The notes under the pieces were generated by a model. The model had not been told where the DNA came from. It saw only the letters and a list, made by a program, of their open reading frames with translations, and made no database searches. From Actinoallomurus sp050942425 (GTDB lineage: Bacteria > Actinomycetota > Actinomycetes > Streptosporangiales > Streptosporangiaceae): a stretch of DNA of 64,000 bases. Positions 1 to 8,612 of this stretch are shown one piece after another. The position numbers and the translations under genes are program-made. The stretch lies in the NCBI RefSeq assembly GCF_050942425.1, contig NZ_CP192063.1:372001-436000 (forward strand), read 5' to 3'. Every line of letters starts with the position of its first letter. Positions within the stretch are counted from its first letter, which is position 1.

Positions 1-9
1 GTCGACGAC

Positions 10-537
10 ATGACGAGCACGCACAAGGTGAGAACCCTCGGGACGATGGCCGCGGCGATCCTGATCACCGGGCTGGGCCTCACGGCCTGCGGGGGCGGTT
101 CCGGCAAGGCATCCAGCGCCTCGACCTCCGCCGCGGCCCATTCCGGCGGGACCGCCGGGAACTCGACGAAGGCGGTCAAGTACGCCGAGTGCATGCGCAA
201 GAACGGCGTGCCGGCGTTCCCCGACCCGGATCCGAACGGGCGGGTCATGCTCAGGGGGACGAAGGGGAGCGGGCTGGACCCCGAGTCGCCGCAGTTCAAG
301 GCCGCCTCGCAGGCGTGTAAGGCGTTCGCGCCGCAGGGAGCCGTCGGCGGGGGCCAGACCGACCCCGCGATGCTGAAGTTCGCCGAGTGCATGCGGAAGA
401 ACGGCGTGCCCAACTTCCCCGACCCGCAGGGCGGGAAGCTCATCATGAAGCAAGGTTCGGGCATCGATCCGAACTCGCCGCAGTTCCAGGCCGCGCAGAA
501 GACGTGCCAGAAGCTGCTCCCGGGCGGTACCCAGTGA
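10..537 (+). CDS. Secreted lipoprotein with duplicated C-x-x-x-N-G motif
   Basis: A 175-residue lipoprotein. The N-terminus has a basic start, a hydrophobic stretch and a lipobox LTAC followed by a Gly/Ser-rich linker, so it should be anchored to the outer face of the membrane. After the linker the protein holds two copies of one motif: YAECMRKNGVPAFPDP near residue 58 and FAECMRKNGVPNFPDP near residue 123, each followed by a PQF-A-x-C segment, so four Cys in total could pair. The biochemical role is unknown. It overlaps the next gene at GTGA, and the operon encodes an adaptor, an ABC ATPase and a permease, so it probably works with that exporter (inference). The gene begins only 9 bases into the window, so upstream signals are cut off. 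Confidence 0.85.
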   Translation: MTSTHKVRTLGTMAAAILITGLGLTACGGGSGKASSASTSAAAHSGGTAGNSTKAVKYAECMRKNGVPAFPDPDPNGRVMLRGTKGSGLDPESPQFKAASQACKAFAPQGAVGGGQTDPAMLKFAECMRKNGVPNFPDPQGGKLIMKQGSGIDPNSPQFQAAQKTCQKLLPGGTQ

Positions 538-1763
538 GCTCGGACGGCCCGGTGAGCACATCCGTCTCCGGACGGGAGGTGGAGGCCATCGGCGCCACCG
601 TGCCCGACCGGGCAGCCGAGCCGGAGACCTCAGAGGTCGCCACGCCAGAGCCGGCGAAGCCGCGGCGACGGCGCCGCCGCCGGTCCGTACGCGTCGGTGC
701 CGCCGTCCTGGTCCTGGCGGTCGCGGCGGGTGTCGTGATCGCCGCCGCGCCGTTCGGCGAGGGGAGGAAGTCGCCCCCACCGCCCGCCGTCGGCGCACAG
801 CTCGCCACCGTCCAACGGGGGCCGCTGGCGTCGCAGGTGAATCAGAGCGGCACCCTCTCGTACGTCGCTCAGGACGACGGAACCCCCTACACGGTCGTCG
901 GTCACGCCACCGGCGTCTACACCTGGGTGCCGAGCACCGGCGACGAGATCAAGTGCGGCAAGGTCCTCTACTGGGTCGGCGACACTCCGGTGGTGCTGCT
1001 CTGCGGGAAGTGGCCGGCGTACCGCGACCTGTCGGAGGGGGACAGCGGCAAGGACGTGCGCGAGCTGAATCGCAACCTGGTGAAGCTCGGGTACGCCGAC
1101 CGTTCGGAGCTCGACCCGGACTCGAAGTACTTCGGCGCGGAGACGGCGGCGGCGCTCGAGAAGCTGCAGGACAAGATCGGGGCCGATGAGACCGGGTCGC
1201 TCAAGCTCGGTGCGGCGGTGTTCCTGCCCGGCCCGCTGCGGATCACCAAGGCGATGGCCAAGCTGGGCACGAACGCCCGGCCGGGCGAGCAGGTCGCGCA
1301 GGCGACGTCGACCGACCGCCAGGTGACGGTGGGCCTGGACGCCTCGCAGCAGTCCCAGGTCAAGGTCGGCGACAAGGTACAGATCACCCTCCCGGACAAC
1401 CGGACGACCTCCGGGAAGGTCGACCGGATCGGCGCGGTGGCGAGCTCGTCGGGGGACAAGGACTCCAGCAGCGTGACCGTCCCGGTGTACGTGACGCTCC
1501 AGCGCCCGAAGGACGCGGGCACGCTCGACCAGGCGCCCGTCCGGGTCGAGATCACCACCGCCGGGGTCAAGGACGCGCTGATCGTGCCGGTCACCGCGCT
1601 GAGCGGCCAGGCCGGCGGCGGCTACTCGGTGGAGAAGGTCGACGCCCGGGGCATGCACAGCGTCGTGCCGGTCACGCTCGGGCTGTTCGACAACGCGGAC
1701 GGCCTCGTCCAGGTGTCGGGGAGCCTGTCCGAGGGCGACCGAGTGGTGGTGCCCGCCTCATGA
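534..1763 (+). CDS. HlyD-like efflux adaptor with peptidoglycan-binding domain
   Basis: A 409-residue membrane-anchored adaptor. From the chosen GTG start it has an acidic and then strongly Arg-rich N-terminus, one transmembrane helix around residues 45-70, a PG_binding_1-like module (about residues 160-225, with LSEGDSGKDVRELNRNL), and a beta-barrel/lipoyl-type region with VKVGDKVQITLP characteristic of periplasmic adaptor proteins. The GTG overlaps the stop of the lipoprotein gene as GTGA, which argues for translational coupling; longer in-frame starts would lie inside that gene. It likely couples the MacB-like ABC pair downstream to the cell wall. Substrate unknown. Confidence 0.85.
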   Translation: MSSDGPVSTSVSGREVEAIGATVPDRAAEPETSEVATPEPAKPRRRRRRRSVRVGAAVLVLAVAAGVVIAAAPFGEGRKSPPPPAVGAQLATVQRGPLASQVNQSGTLSYVAQDDGTPYTVVGHATGVYTWVPSTGDEIKCGKVLYWVGDTPVVLLCGKWPAYRDLSEGDSGKDVRELNRNLVKLGYADRSELDPDSKYFGAETAAALEKLQDKIGADETGSLKLGAAVFLPGPLRITKAMAKLGTNARPGEQVAQATSTDRQVTVGLDASQQSQVKVGDKVQITLPDNRTTSGKVDRIGAVASSSGDKDSSSVTVPVYVTLQRPKDAGTLDQAPVRVEITTAGVKDALIVPVTALSGQAGGGYSVEKVDARGMHSVVPVTLGLFDNADGLVQVSGSLSEGDRVVVPAS

Positions 1764-2515
1764 GGCCGATACGACGGAGACCAGTGCCGGTCGTCGGCGG
1801 CGAACCACCGGCTCTCGACCTGGCGACGGTGACCAAGACGTACGGCGAGCAGCCGCCCGTACGCGCGCTGCGCGGGGTGAGCCTCACGGTACGGAAGGGC
1901 GAGCTGGTGGCGATCGTGGGCCCGTCCGGGTCCGGCAAGACCACGCTGCTGCACGTCATGGGCACGCTGGAACGGCCGACCACGGGCACGGTGAGCATCG
2001 ACGGGGTCGACGTCGACCGCCTCGACGACCGCGGGCTCTCCGCGCTCCGGGCCCGCAGCATCGGCTTCGTCTTCCAGCAGTTCTTCCTGGCCGAGCACTC
2101 CACCGTGCTGGACAACGTCGCCGACGGTCTGCTGTACGCCGGCGTCGAGGTCCGCGAACGCCGGAGAAAGGCGATGGAGGCGCTCGCCCGCGTGGGACTG
2201 GAGGAGCGCGCGTCCTCCCGGCCGACGAAGATGTCGGGCGGCCAGCGGCAGCGGGTCGCGATCGCCCGCGCCCTCGTCGGCCGGCCGGCGATCGTGCTCG
2301 CCGACGAACCGACCGGCAACCTCGACAGCGCCACCGGGGCGTCGATCGTCGAGCTCCTCCACGAGCTAAACGCCGACGGCGCGACGATCGTCGTGATCAC
2401 GCACGACGCGGAGCTGGCCGCCCACCTGCCCCGCCAGGTGCACGTACGCGACGGGCTGATCACCTCCGACAGCGCGGGCGACCGGGCGACCGAACGAGTG
2501 GCGGCCCGGCCATGA
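1760..2515 (+). CDS. ABC transporter ATP-binding protein (MacB/LolD type)
   Basis: A 251-residue ATPase subunit. Walker A GPSGSGKTT, the Q-loop region FVFQQFF, signature SGGQRQR, Walker B IVLADEPT and a switch His in VITHDAE are all present and in order. The length is usual for a single-domain ATPase of the LolD/MacB class, which powers mechanotransmission rather than channel transport. It overlaps the adaptor gene and the permease gene by ATGA at both ends, so the three are one coupled operon. The substrate cannot be inferred; in actinomycetes such modules often export peptides or confer antibiotic tolerance. Confidence 0.95.
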   Translation: MRPIRRRPVPVVGGEPPALDLATVTKTYGEQPPVRALRGVSLTVRKGELVAIVGPSGSGKTTLLHVMGTLERPTTGTVSIDGVDVDRLDDRGLSALRARSIGFVFQQFFLAEHSTVLDNVADGLLYAGVEVRERRRKAMEALARVGLEERASSRPTKMSGGQRQRVAIARALVGRPAIVLADEPTGNLDSATGASIVELLHELNADGATIVVITHDAELAAHLPRQVHVRDGLITSDSAGDRATERVAARP

Positions 2516-3738
2516 CCGCCCTGGTTCCCGCCCGGCTGAGGTTCGGCGACCAGGCGCGCGTGGCGAGCGTCGGGCTCCGGGCCCGGCGGCTGCGGTCGGC
2601 GCTGTCGGCGCTCGGCATCGCGATCGGCACGGCCGCGATCGTCGCGGTGCTGGGGCTGTCCTCCTCGTCCCAGGCCGGTCTGCTGCACGAGATCGACCGT
2701 CTCGGCACGAACCTGCTGACGGCGAAGAGCGGACAGTCCTTCTCCGGGCAGGCGGCCCAGCTGCCGCAGGAGGCACCGGCGCGGATCTCGCGGCTCGCGG
2801 CCGTCGAGCAGGTGGCGGACACGGCCACCGTCGATACCGCGAAGGTCTACCGCAGCCCGCTGATCCCTCCGGTCAGCACGAACGCGCTCACCGTGCGGGC
2901 GACCAGCCTCAACCTGCTGCCGGTGATCGCCACGAGCGTCGCTCAGGGACGCTGGCTGAACTCCGCGACCGCCACGAAGCCCGTCGTGGTCCTCGGCGCG
3001 GTCGCCGCGCAACGGCTCGGGATCGACGGGGTCCACGCGGGGCAGCGTGTCTGGCTGGGCGGCCAGTGGTTCTACGTCGCCGGGATCCTCCAACCGGCCG
3101 TGCTGGCACCCGACATCGACACGAGCGCCCTGGTCGGCTACCCGGCCGCCCAGCGCTACCTGAACTACACGAGCATCGTCCACGGCAAGGCCGCGAACGG
3201 CCCGCCGAGCACGATGTACGTCCGGTGTGACACGAACCGGGTGAACGCGGTGCACGAGGTCCTGGCCCAGACCGCCAACCCCGAGTCGCCGAACGAGGTC
3301 GACATCAGCCAGCCCTCCGACGCGCTCACCGCACGGGCCGCCGCGAGCGGGGCGTTCAACAGCCTGTTCCTGGGCCTCGGCGTCGTCGCGCTGATCGTCG
3401 GCGCGGTCGGCGTGGCCAACATCATGATCATCTCGGTGCTCGAGCGCCGGTCGGAGATCGGCCTGCGCCGCGCGCTCGGCGCGACCCGGGGACAGATCCG
3501 TACGCAGTTCCTGTCGGAGGCGATCGCGCTGGCCTTCCTGGGCGGCGCCGTCGGTGTGGCGGCCGGCGTCCTGGCCACCGCCATCTACGCGGCGACCAAG
3601 CACTGGGCGGTCGTCATCCCTCCAGAGGCCTGGGCGGGCGGCATCGGTTCGGCCATCCTGATCGGCGCCCTCGCCGGCCTGCTTCCGGCCCTCCGCGCCT
3701 CCCGCATGGCCCCCACCGAGGCCCTGCGAACGGTCTGA
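2512..3738 (+). CDS. ABC transporter permease (MacB/FtsX family)
   Basis: A 408-residue permease: one N-terminal transmembrane helix (about residues 30-50), a large extracytoplasmic MacB-PCD-like domain, then three C-terminal helices starting at FLGLGVVALIVGAVGVANIMI. The conserved FtsX-type segment ERRSEIGLRRALGATRGQI follows the second helix. The start overlaps the ATPase stop (ATGA). It is the last gene of the operon and is followed by a strong hairpin. Together with the ATPase, adaptor and lipoprotein it forms a MacAB-like assembly adapted to a Gram-positive envelope. Confidence 0.93.
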   Translation: MTALVPARLRFGDQARVASVGLRARRLRSALSALGIAIGTAAIVAVLGLSSSSQAGLLHEIDRLGTNLLTAKSGQSFSGQAAQLPQEAPARISRLAAVEQVADTATVDTAKVYRSPLIPPVSTNALTVRATSLNLLPVIATSVAQGRWLNSATATKPVVVLGAVAAQRLGIDGVHAGQRVWLGGQWFYVAGILQPAVLAPDIDTSALVGYPAAQRYLNYTSIVHGKAANGPPSTMYVRCDTNRVNAVHEVLAQTANPESPNEVDISQPSDALTARAAASGAFNSLFLGLGVVALIVGAVGVANIMIISVLERRSEIGLRRALGATRGQIRTQFLSEAIALAFLGGAVGVAAGVLATAIYAATKHWAVVIPPEAWAGGIGSAILIGALAGLLPALRASRMAPTEALRTV

Positions 3739-3754
3739 CCCGTACGGCCGTGAT

Positions 3755-3796
3755 CGCCGAGGATCGTCGTGGGCAGAACACCGACGATCCTCGGCG
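3755..3796 (+). terminator. Hairpin terminator after the ABC operon
   Basis: A perfect 15-bp inverted repeat (arms 3755-3769 and 3782-3796, CGCCGAGGATCGTCG) with a 12-base loop, 16 bases past the permease stop. There is no clear T-run, as is common in GC-rich actinomycetes. The gene on the other side is convergent, so it may act in both directions. The same arm sequence recurs at 8560-8607. Confidence 0.75.
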
Positions 3797-3805
3797 GTCG
3801 ACCGG

Positions 3806-4495
3806 CTATCCGCTCCGGGCCAGGGTGTTCCGCGGGCTTCCGGCGGAGGGTGATCGGCGTCTGATGAGGGATTCCGCTGCGATGAGGTTGACGATCCAGC
3901 CGAGGGCCTGGCCGATGGGGATCATGGATGGGGCCTTGTCGCCGATGGAGCCGAAGCCCGTGGTGGTGAAGGGGATCTGAGCGATGAGGAGGAGTGGGAC
4001 GAGGATTCGGGAGGTGACGGCGAGGAAGGTCAGGGCGTAGTTGCGCATCATCCAGTTCTGGTGCCGGGTGTAGTCGTGGCGGCGGGCCGCTCGGTAGGCG
4101 AGGGCGCCGGTGATGACCCAGAGGACGGCGGGGATGGTCAGGCCGATCTGGGTGACGAGGCGCCCGGACAGCAGCGCCACTGGGACGGCGGCGATGGCGG
4201 AGGGCAGGACTCCGGCGAGTAGGTAGAGGCGGCCGATCGTGCGGTGGATCCTTCTGCGCGCTCGGATGGCCGGGACGAATTGAAGGGGGCCCAGGACGAG
4301 GGCGATGAACGCGGTGAAGATGTGGGTGACGAGCACGGCGTAGTGGGCTTCGCCGCTGACGTCCAATCGGCTGTTGCCGATGTCCAGGAGCAGGTAGGGG
4401 CTGACGAGGACCGCGCCGAAGACGGTGGCGACGATGAACATCAGCCAGACCTTGCGGGCTTTTCGCGGGATGGCGGCGGTCGGCCGGGCTGTCAT
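3806..4495 (-). CDS. DUF2306 family membrane protein
   Basis: A 229-residue integral membrane protein with about seven hydrophobic segments. The N-terminal helix is followed by HYAVLVTHIFTAFIALVLGPLQF, then RRIHRTIGRLYL and HQNWMMRNYALTF, the His- and Arg-bearing motifs typical of DUF2306. Function is unknown; conserved His residues in membrane helices suggest a cofactor or electron-transfer role (inference). Its ATG overlaps the stop of the upstream hydrolase gene as ATGA, so the two are co-translated. Confidence 0.85.
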   Translation of the reverse strand: MTARPTAAIPRKARKVWLMFIVATVFGAVLVSPYLLLDIGNSRLDVSGEAHYAVLVTHIFTAFIALVLGPLQFVPAIRARRRIHRTIGRLYLLAGVLPSAIAAVPVALLSGRLVTQIGLTIPAVLWVITGALAYRAARRHDYTRHQNWMMRNYALTFLAVTSRILVPLLLIAQIPFTTTGFGSIGDKAPSMIPIGQALGWIVNLIAAESLIRRRSPSAGSPRNTLARSG

Positions 4496-5592
4496 CTGTT
4501 CCCCTTGATCAGCGGGAGGGCGATGATCGCGGCTGCGACCTGGCCGGGGTGGGAGATGAGGGACAGGTGTCGGGCACCGGGGATGATGGTCGGGGCCGGG
4601 GCACCGATCAGCTTCGCGGTGTCGTACGGCGATGAGCGGGAGAACACGTCATCCTCGGCTCCGAAGACCACCTTCTTCGGAACGGCGACCCGTGTCAGCG
4701 CGGCCAGCCGAGCGGCGGGCAGCCCCACGATGCCGCGCATGCTCCACAGCGCGTGTTCGGCGCTGGTGACCTGCAACGGTCGCCTCCACTGGTCCACGCC
4801 CGCGCCGTCGAGCCGGGGACAGGCCGGACCGCACTGGGAGCCGTAGATCTGGCGGATCACCCAGTCCGACCGGACGGCGATCCGTAGCAGAGTCGTCCGG
4901 TACGGGTTGAGGAGCACACGCTGCAGGTCACCGGCGCCGGCCCCGGCACCGGTGTCCAGCCCGTCCCCATCGAGGAACACCAGGCCGTCGACGCGGCCGG
5001 GGGCCCGCAAGGCGGCCGCGGCCGCGACCGCGGCGCCCGTGGAATGTCCCACGAGCGTGGCGCGGTCCAGGTGCAAGGCGTCGAGGAAGCCGAGGAGCTG
5101 CGCCGCCTCGTGCTCGGCGTCGTACGGGCCGCGTCGCTCGCTGTACCCCCAGCCGGTCATGTCGAGGGCGTACACCCGGCGATGGGCGGCGAGCAGGCCC
5201 GCGACCCGGTTCCAGGTGTCGGCCGACTCGGCGGCGCCGTGCACGAGGACGACCGGCGGCCCGGCGCTGCCCCACTGCCGGTACCGCGTGCGGATCCCGT
5301 CGGCCGACACGAATCGCAGACCCGCGGGCTCGCCGGCGCGGCCGGCCGTCGCCGCGTTGTAGCCGAAACTGAAGAGGGTGGCCGTGACGATCAGCACCAG
5401 CACGGTCGCGAGTAGCCGTCGTGCCCATTTCCGTCGCCGGGTCGGCCTCGGCCCTCCCGCGCGACGGCGCGGCCATCGCCTGCGCACTCCGGTCCGTACC
5501 GCCCCCGATGCCGGACGCCGCGCTTCGTCCGGTTCTTCGGCGGGGACCACGCCGGGCCGTTCGTCGGCCTCCGTGACATCCTCTGGCATCAT
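4492..5592 (-). CDS. Membrane-anchored alpha/beta hydrolase
   Basis: A 366-residue protein from the chosen ATG. A cytoplasmic Arg/Pro-rich tail precedes one transmembrane helix (LLATVLVLIVTATLFSFGY), and an alpha/beta-hydrolase domain follows outside the membrane. Visible catalytic elements: oxyanion VLVHGAAES, nucleophile GHSTG, acid in VVFGAEDDVF and His in PGARHLSLI. An in-frame start 120 bases further upstream (5712) would add an Arg-rich tail without a clear ribosome site; a GGAGGG lies about 16 bases before 5592, so the start remains uncertain. Substrate unknown; its coupling to the DUF2306 protein suggests both act at the membrane. Confidence 0.85.
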   Translation of the reverse strand: MMPEDVTEADERPGVVPAEEPDEARRPASGAVRTGVRRRWPRRRAGGPRPTRRRKWARRLLATVLVLIVTATLFSFGYNAATAGRAGEPAGLRFVSADGIRTRYRQWGSAGPPVVLVHGAAESADTWNRVAGLLAAHRRVYALDMTGWGYSERRGPYDAEHEAAQLLGFLDALHLDRATLVGHSTGAAVAAAAALRAPGRVDGLVFLDGDGLDTGAGAGAGDLQRVLLNPYRTTLLRIAVRSDWVIRQIYGSQCGPACPRLDGAGVDQWRRPLQVTSAEHALWSMRGIVGLPAARLAALTRVAVPKKVVFGAEDDVFSRSSPYDTAKLIGAPAPTIIPGARHLSLISHPGQVAAAIIALPLIKGNR

Positions 5593-5837
5593 CGGCTGCT
5601 CATGACTCCCTCCGGCGACGGTGACGTCGCACCATCGTCGGAGGAGGTCACGACCACCGTCGTCGTATCGCGGGAGGCTTCCCGCATACCCCCCTCGGCG
5701 TAGGCGGCCCACGCGCCCCAGGCCCCGTGACGCCGGTCACCGCGCGGACACCCAGGACGGAATCACGGGCACGGCTTTCCTGGGACGGGCAACCCTTTCG
5801 GCGCCCTCGGCGGTACTCGTGAGCGGAAGCACGTGAG

Positions 5838-6359
5838 ATGGGGTTGCCTATGCGAGATCGACCGGAGTTCACCGCCTACGTGGAGGAGCGGTCACCGCGG
5901 CTCGTCCGTACGGCGTATCTGCTGTGCCATGACTGGGCGCTCGCCGAGGATCTCGTGCAGACGGCGCTGGCGAAGGTCTGGCGCGCCTGGCGCCGGATCG
6001 GCACCGACCCGGACCCGTACGTGTACAAGGTCCTCGTCAACACGCACGCGTCGTGGTGGCGGCGCCGATGGCGGTCCGAGGTCCCGACCGAGACGGTGCC
6101 GGAGACGCCCGATCCCGCCGATGCGATGAGCGTCCGGGACGACCGGGCCGCCATCCACGCGGCGCTTCGGCGGCTGCCCGACCGGCAGCGCGCCGTGCTG
6201 GTGCTGCGCTACTTCGAGGACCTCACGGAGGCCGAGGTCGCCCGGATCATGGGCTGTTCGGTCGGCACGGTGAAGAGCCAGGCGAGCAAGGCGCTGGCCA
6301 AGCTGCGCATCGATCCAGAGTTCACCGCGCCCGCCGCGATTCCAGGGGGAGTGTCATGA
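5838..6359 (+). CDS. SigE-family ECF RNA polymerase sigma factor
   Basis: A 173-residue two-domain ECF sigma factor. Region 2 includes LVRTAYLLCHDWALAEDLVQTALAKVWRAW and region 4 includes LPDRQRAVLVLRYFEDLTEAEVARIMGCSVGTVKSQ, the sequence pattern of the SigE/SigM-like group common in actinomycetes. Start may instead be the ATG at 5850, which has GGGG six bases ahead; in both cases the domains are complete. It overlaps the next gene by ATGA; that gene encodes a single-pass membrane protein placed where an anti-sigma factor is expected. It is divergent from the alpha/beta hydrolase. Confidence 0.93.
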   Translation: MGLPMRDRPEFTAYVEERSPRLVRTAYLLCHDWALAEDLVQTALAKVWRAWRRIGTDPDPYVYKVLVNTHASWWRRRWRSEVPTETVPETPDPADAMSVRDDRAAIHAALRRLPDRQRAVLVLRYFEDLTEAEVARIMGCSVGTVKSQASKALAKLRIDPEFTAPAAIPGGVS

Positions 6360-7024
6360 CGCGCACCATTCACGATCTGCAGGCCGTCCTCGAGGAGACC
6401 AGCGCCCGCCCACCCGTCGGCGACGACCGCATGAGCGGCGTACGGCGGAAGATCCGCCGGAACACCCGCCGGCGCCTGGCCGTCAACGCCGCGGTGAGCA
6501 TCGCGGTCCTGGCGACCGTCGGCGTCGCCGTCCCCCGGCTGACCGACCGGGGCCCGGAGACGGAGCCGGTGGCCGGGGAGTCAGGCCCGCTGCCGGCGCG
6601 CTACATGGGCATGCCGCGCATCGCCGCCCAGACCTACGTCGAAGCCGGCAAGATGATGCGCCTGCGCTTCACGCCGACGGGCCGGGACACCGCGATCGTC
6701 ATCCAGTGCCCCCCGGGGTTCAACAGCTGGCAGAAGGCGGGGAATTCATCGGACTCTGGAGACTGTCAGCGTAACCACCTCCTCCCCGGTTCGGTGACGC
6801 TCAGTGAGCCGAAGAGCGGATACCTCCCGCCGGGTGATCCTGTGGACCTGGAGTCCGCGGTCGTCCCGATCCGCGATCTAAGCCGGGTGACCCTCTCCGA
6901 CTCCGTCCAGCCCTGGGAGGGAAAGCGCATGACGATCGGCCAGTACCTCGCCACGAACCCGGTCGGTAAGGCCACCTGGTCGGTCGCCGTCTACAGCGGC
7001 ACCTGCAAAGGGAGTCTCTGCTAG
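6356..7024 (+). CDS. Single-pass membrane protein, putative anti-sigma partner
   Basis: A 222-residue protein with a short cytoplasmic N-terminus rich in Arg (VRRKIRRNTRRRL), one transmembrane helix (residues about 42-60) and an extracytoplasmic domain of roughly 150 residues with Cys in IVIQCPPGF, GDCQRN and a terminal GTCKGSLC that could form disulfides. No zinc-binding ZAS motif is seen. The ATGA overlap with the sigma gene makes a regulatory partnership likely (inference). The stop codon TAG overlaps the stop of the convergent gene within one CTAG. Confidence 0.75.
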   Translation: MTRTIHDLQAVLEETSARPPVGDDRMSGVRRKIRRNTRRRLAVNAAVSIAVLATVGVAVPRLTDRGPETEPVAGESGPLPARYMGMPRIAAQTYVEAGKMMRLRFTPTGRDTAIVIQCPPGFNSWQKAGNSSDSGDCQRNHLLPGSVTLSEPKSGYLPPGDPVDLESAVVPIRDLSRVTLSDSVQPWEGKRMTIGQYLATNPVGKATWSVAVYSGTCKGSLC

Positions 7025-8292
7025 TAGGCGGGCGGACCTGGTCTCGGCGTAGCCGAGGCTGGTAGTGGCTCGGCACCTGGCGGCTCGGCAACAAATGTCC
7101 TTCGGTGCGGCTGACGGTGAGCAAACGGCCCGCGCCGATATCCACCGCGACGGTCCCGCCGCCCTGGAAGGAGGACCACTCCGACGACCGCGATGACATA
7201 GGCGACGCGAAGCACGCCCAAGGCGTGAAGGGAGATCGGTATGAGGTGGCCGGCCAGGCGGGCCACGTGGAGAACGAGCAGCCCTCCCGTGGTCAGCCAC
7301 GGCCCGCGCCATCGCGTCGCGATCAGATCGAAGGCGACGGCGCCGAGGAGGACCCCGGCGGTGTAGTAGGAGTACACCTCGGGGTCGAGCAGGATCCGCG
7401 CTGCCGTTGCGAGAAGGATGATCGCCGGCCATCGCCCTCGGATGACCGCGGCCGTCCCCAGCGCACAGCCGAGGAGCAGCTGGGCCGGGCGGTCCCAGGC
7501 CGGTGTTCTCGGGTCCGTGAATCCGAGGGTCCGCAGCCCCGACGAGACCGCGGTCGGAATGGTGAACCTCGTCGCCGCCAGGGTGTTCGGGTCGTACAGC
7601 AGGAATGGCAACCACGCCACCGCGAGGCCGAGCGCGCAGAAGACGGCCGCCCGCCACCAGTGGCGACGCGGAAGCGCCAGCAGCAGAGGGGCGAACGCCG
7701 CCGCCCAGGGCTTGGAGTCGGCGGCGGCCGCCACCAGCAGCCCGGTCGCGATCGGATTCCCGCGTACGAGCGCGCGCATCGCGGCGACCCCGAACCCCAG
7801 CGCCAGGACGTCGTCGAGATGGCCCGCATGGGTGACCAGTTCGGCCCACACCGGAAGAAACACGAGCCCGGCTGTGAGCAGCCGCGATGGCCTGCGTGCG
7901 GCCGTCGGGACCAGCTTCCACAGCGCTCCCAGCAGCGGCGGGCCCGTCGCGCTCATCAGTACCAGGGCCACGATGCGGCCCGGCCATGAACCGAGCAGCT
8001 GAAGGGGCGCGGCGACCAGGAAGGAGATCGGCCCGATCTGTAGCTCAGGGTGCGCGGCGTACAGGTGCATGCCCTGACCCGGCTCGTCGTCGAACAGCAG
8101 GTGGCCGCCCTGGGCGAAGTAGTGCCAGGATCCTCCGGCACCCGGGAGCCGGATGACCGTCCACAGCACGGTCCAGGCCCACAGCCACCACCAGACGCGG
8201 GACCGCCGCGTGGCGCCACGGTCGACCGGCTCGGAGACCGATGGCTCGGGACGTTCGAGCGCGGCCACCGGTGACGAGGTGCGATCGGTCAT
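7021..8292 (-). CDS. Polytopic membrane protein, GT87/DUF2029-like
   Basis: A 423-residue protein with about ten hydrophobic segments. After a short tail and a first helix (WWLWAWTVLWTVIRL) comes a periplasmic loop, then repeated helices with motifs such as HAGHLDDVLALGFG and DSKPWAAAFAPLLLALP, which resemble GT-C fold mannosyltransferases of the GT87/DUF2029 type. Family assignment is tentative. I place the start at the ATG overlapping the stop of a 28-codon leader (ATGA, 8289-8292); a longer in-frame reading to 8391 lacks its own ribosome site. The C-terminal 50 residues are Arg/Pro-rich and cytoplasmic. Confidence 0.75.
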   Translation of the reverse strand: MTDRTSSPVAALERPEPSVSEPVDRGATRRSRVWWWLWAWTVLWTVIRLPGAGGSWHYFAQGGHLLFDDEPGQGMHLYAAHPELQIGPISFLVAAPLQLLGSWPGRIVALVLMSATGPPLLGALWKLVPTAARRPSRLLTAGLVFLPVWAELVTHAGHLDDVLALGFGVAAMRALVRGNPIATGLLVAAAADSKPWAAAFAPLLLALPRRHWWRAAVFCALGLAVAWLPFLLYDPNTLAATRFTIPTAVSSGLRTLGFTDPRTPAWDRPAQLLLGCALGTAAVIRGRWPAIILLATAARILLDPEVYSYYTAGVLLGAVAFDLIATRWRGPWLTTGGLLVLHVARLAGHLIPISLHALGVLRVAYVIAVVGVVLLPGRRDRRGGYRRGPFAHRQPHRRTFVAEPPGAEPLPASATPRPGPPAY

Positions 8293-8375
8293 CGCGCCGT
8301 CCGCCGGAGACCGTACGGCTGTGCGGGTCGGTGCGCGAGTGCCGATCGGGGGCCGACCGTACTGTCGTCGCCCAT
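8289..8375 (-). CDS. 28-residue leader peptide coupled to the membrane protein
   Basis: A short reading frame of 28 codons begins at an ATG preceded by GGGAGG with an 8-base gap, one of the better ribosome sites nearby, and ends in TGA that overlaps the ATG of the downstream membrane protein (ATGA). The product is Arg/Pro-rich with no recognisable domain. The layout fits a leader whose translation feeds the next gene. Alternatively the ribosome site could serve the longer reading frame of the membrane protein, although its ATG lies before the GGGAGG. No comparative data. Confidence 0.4.
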   Translation of the reverse strand: MGDDSTVGPRSALAHRPAQPYGLRRTAR

Positions 8376-8559
8376 GGTGGGTGCCTCCCATCAGCGGATT
8401 TTCCGATACACGCTAGGGAAGCCGAAGTAAGCGGACGTGAAGCCCAAGGCAAGCGGACGGTTTACTCCTCTTTCGGGCGATATGGAGGGAATATGCCGGT
8501 TCTCCATGGCCGCTGTTCGGGATCGTCCTTACCGTCGCGGGCGTCGGTGGGCTCATAGT

Positions 8560-8607
8560 GTTCGCCGAGGATCGTCGTGGGCGTAACCACGACGATCCTC
8601 GGCGAAC
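8560..8607 (-). terminator. Perfect 21-bp stem terminator after GH74 gene
   Basis: Arms 8560-8580 and 8587-8607 pair over 21 bp with a six-base loop GCGTAA, five bases past the stop of the minus-strand xyloglucanase gene. The core CGCCGAGGATCGTCG is identical to the arm of the hairpin at 3755-3796. It could also stop transcription from the plus strand. Confidence 0.8.
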
Positions 8608-8612
8608 GACCG

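Noticed and set aside
1672..3603. 643-codon minus-strand frame opposite the ABC genes
   Set aside because: Opposite frame of strong ABC ATPase and permease genes with all motifs.
3750..3980. 76-codon frame after the ABC operon
   Set aside because: It runs through the terminator hairpin and the antisense of the DUF2306 gene; no domain.
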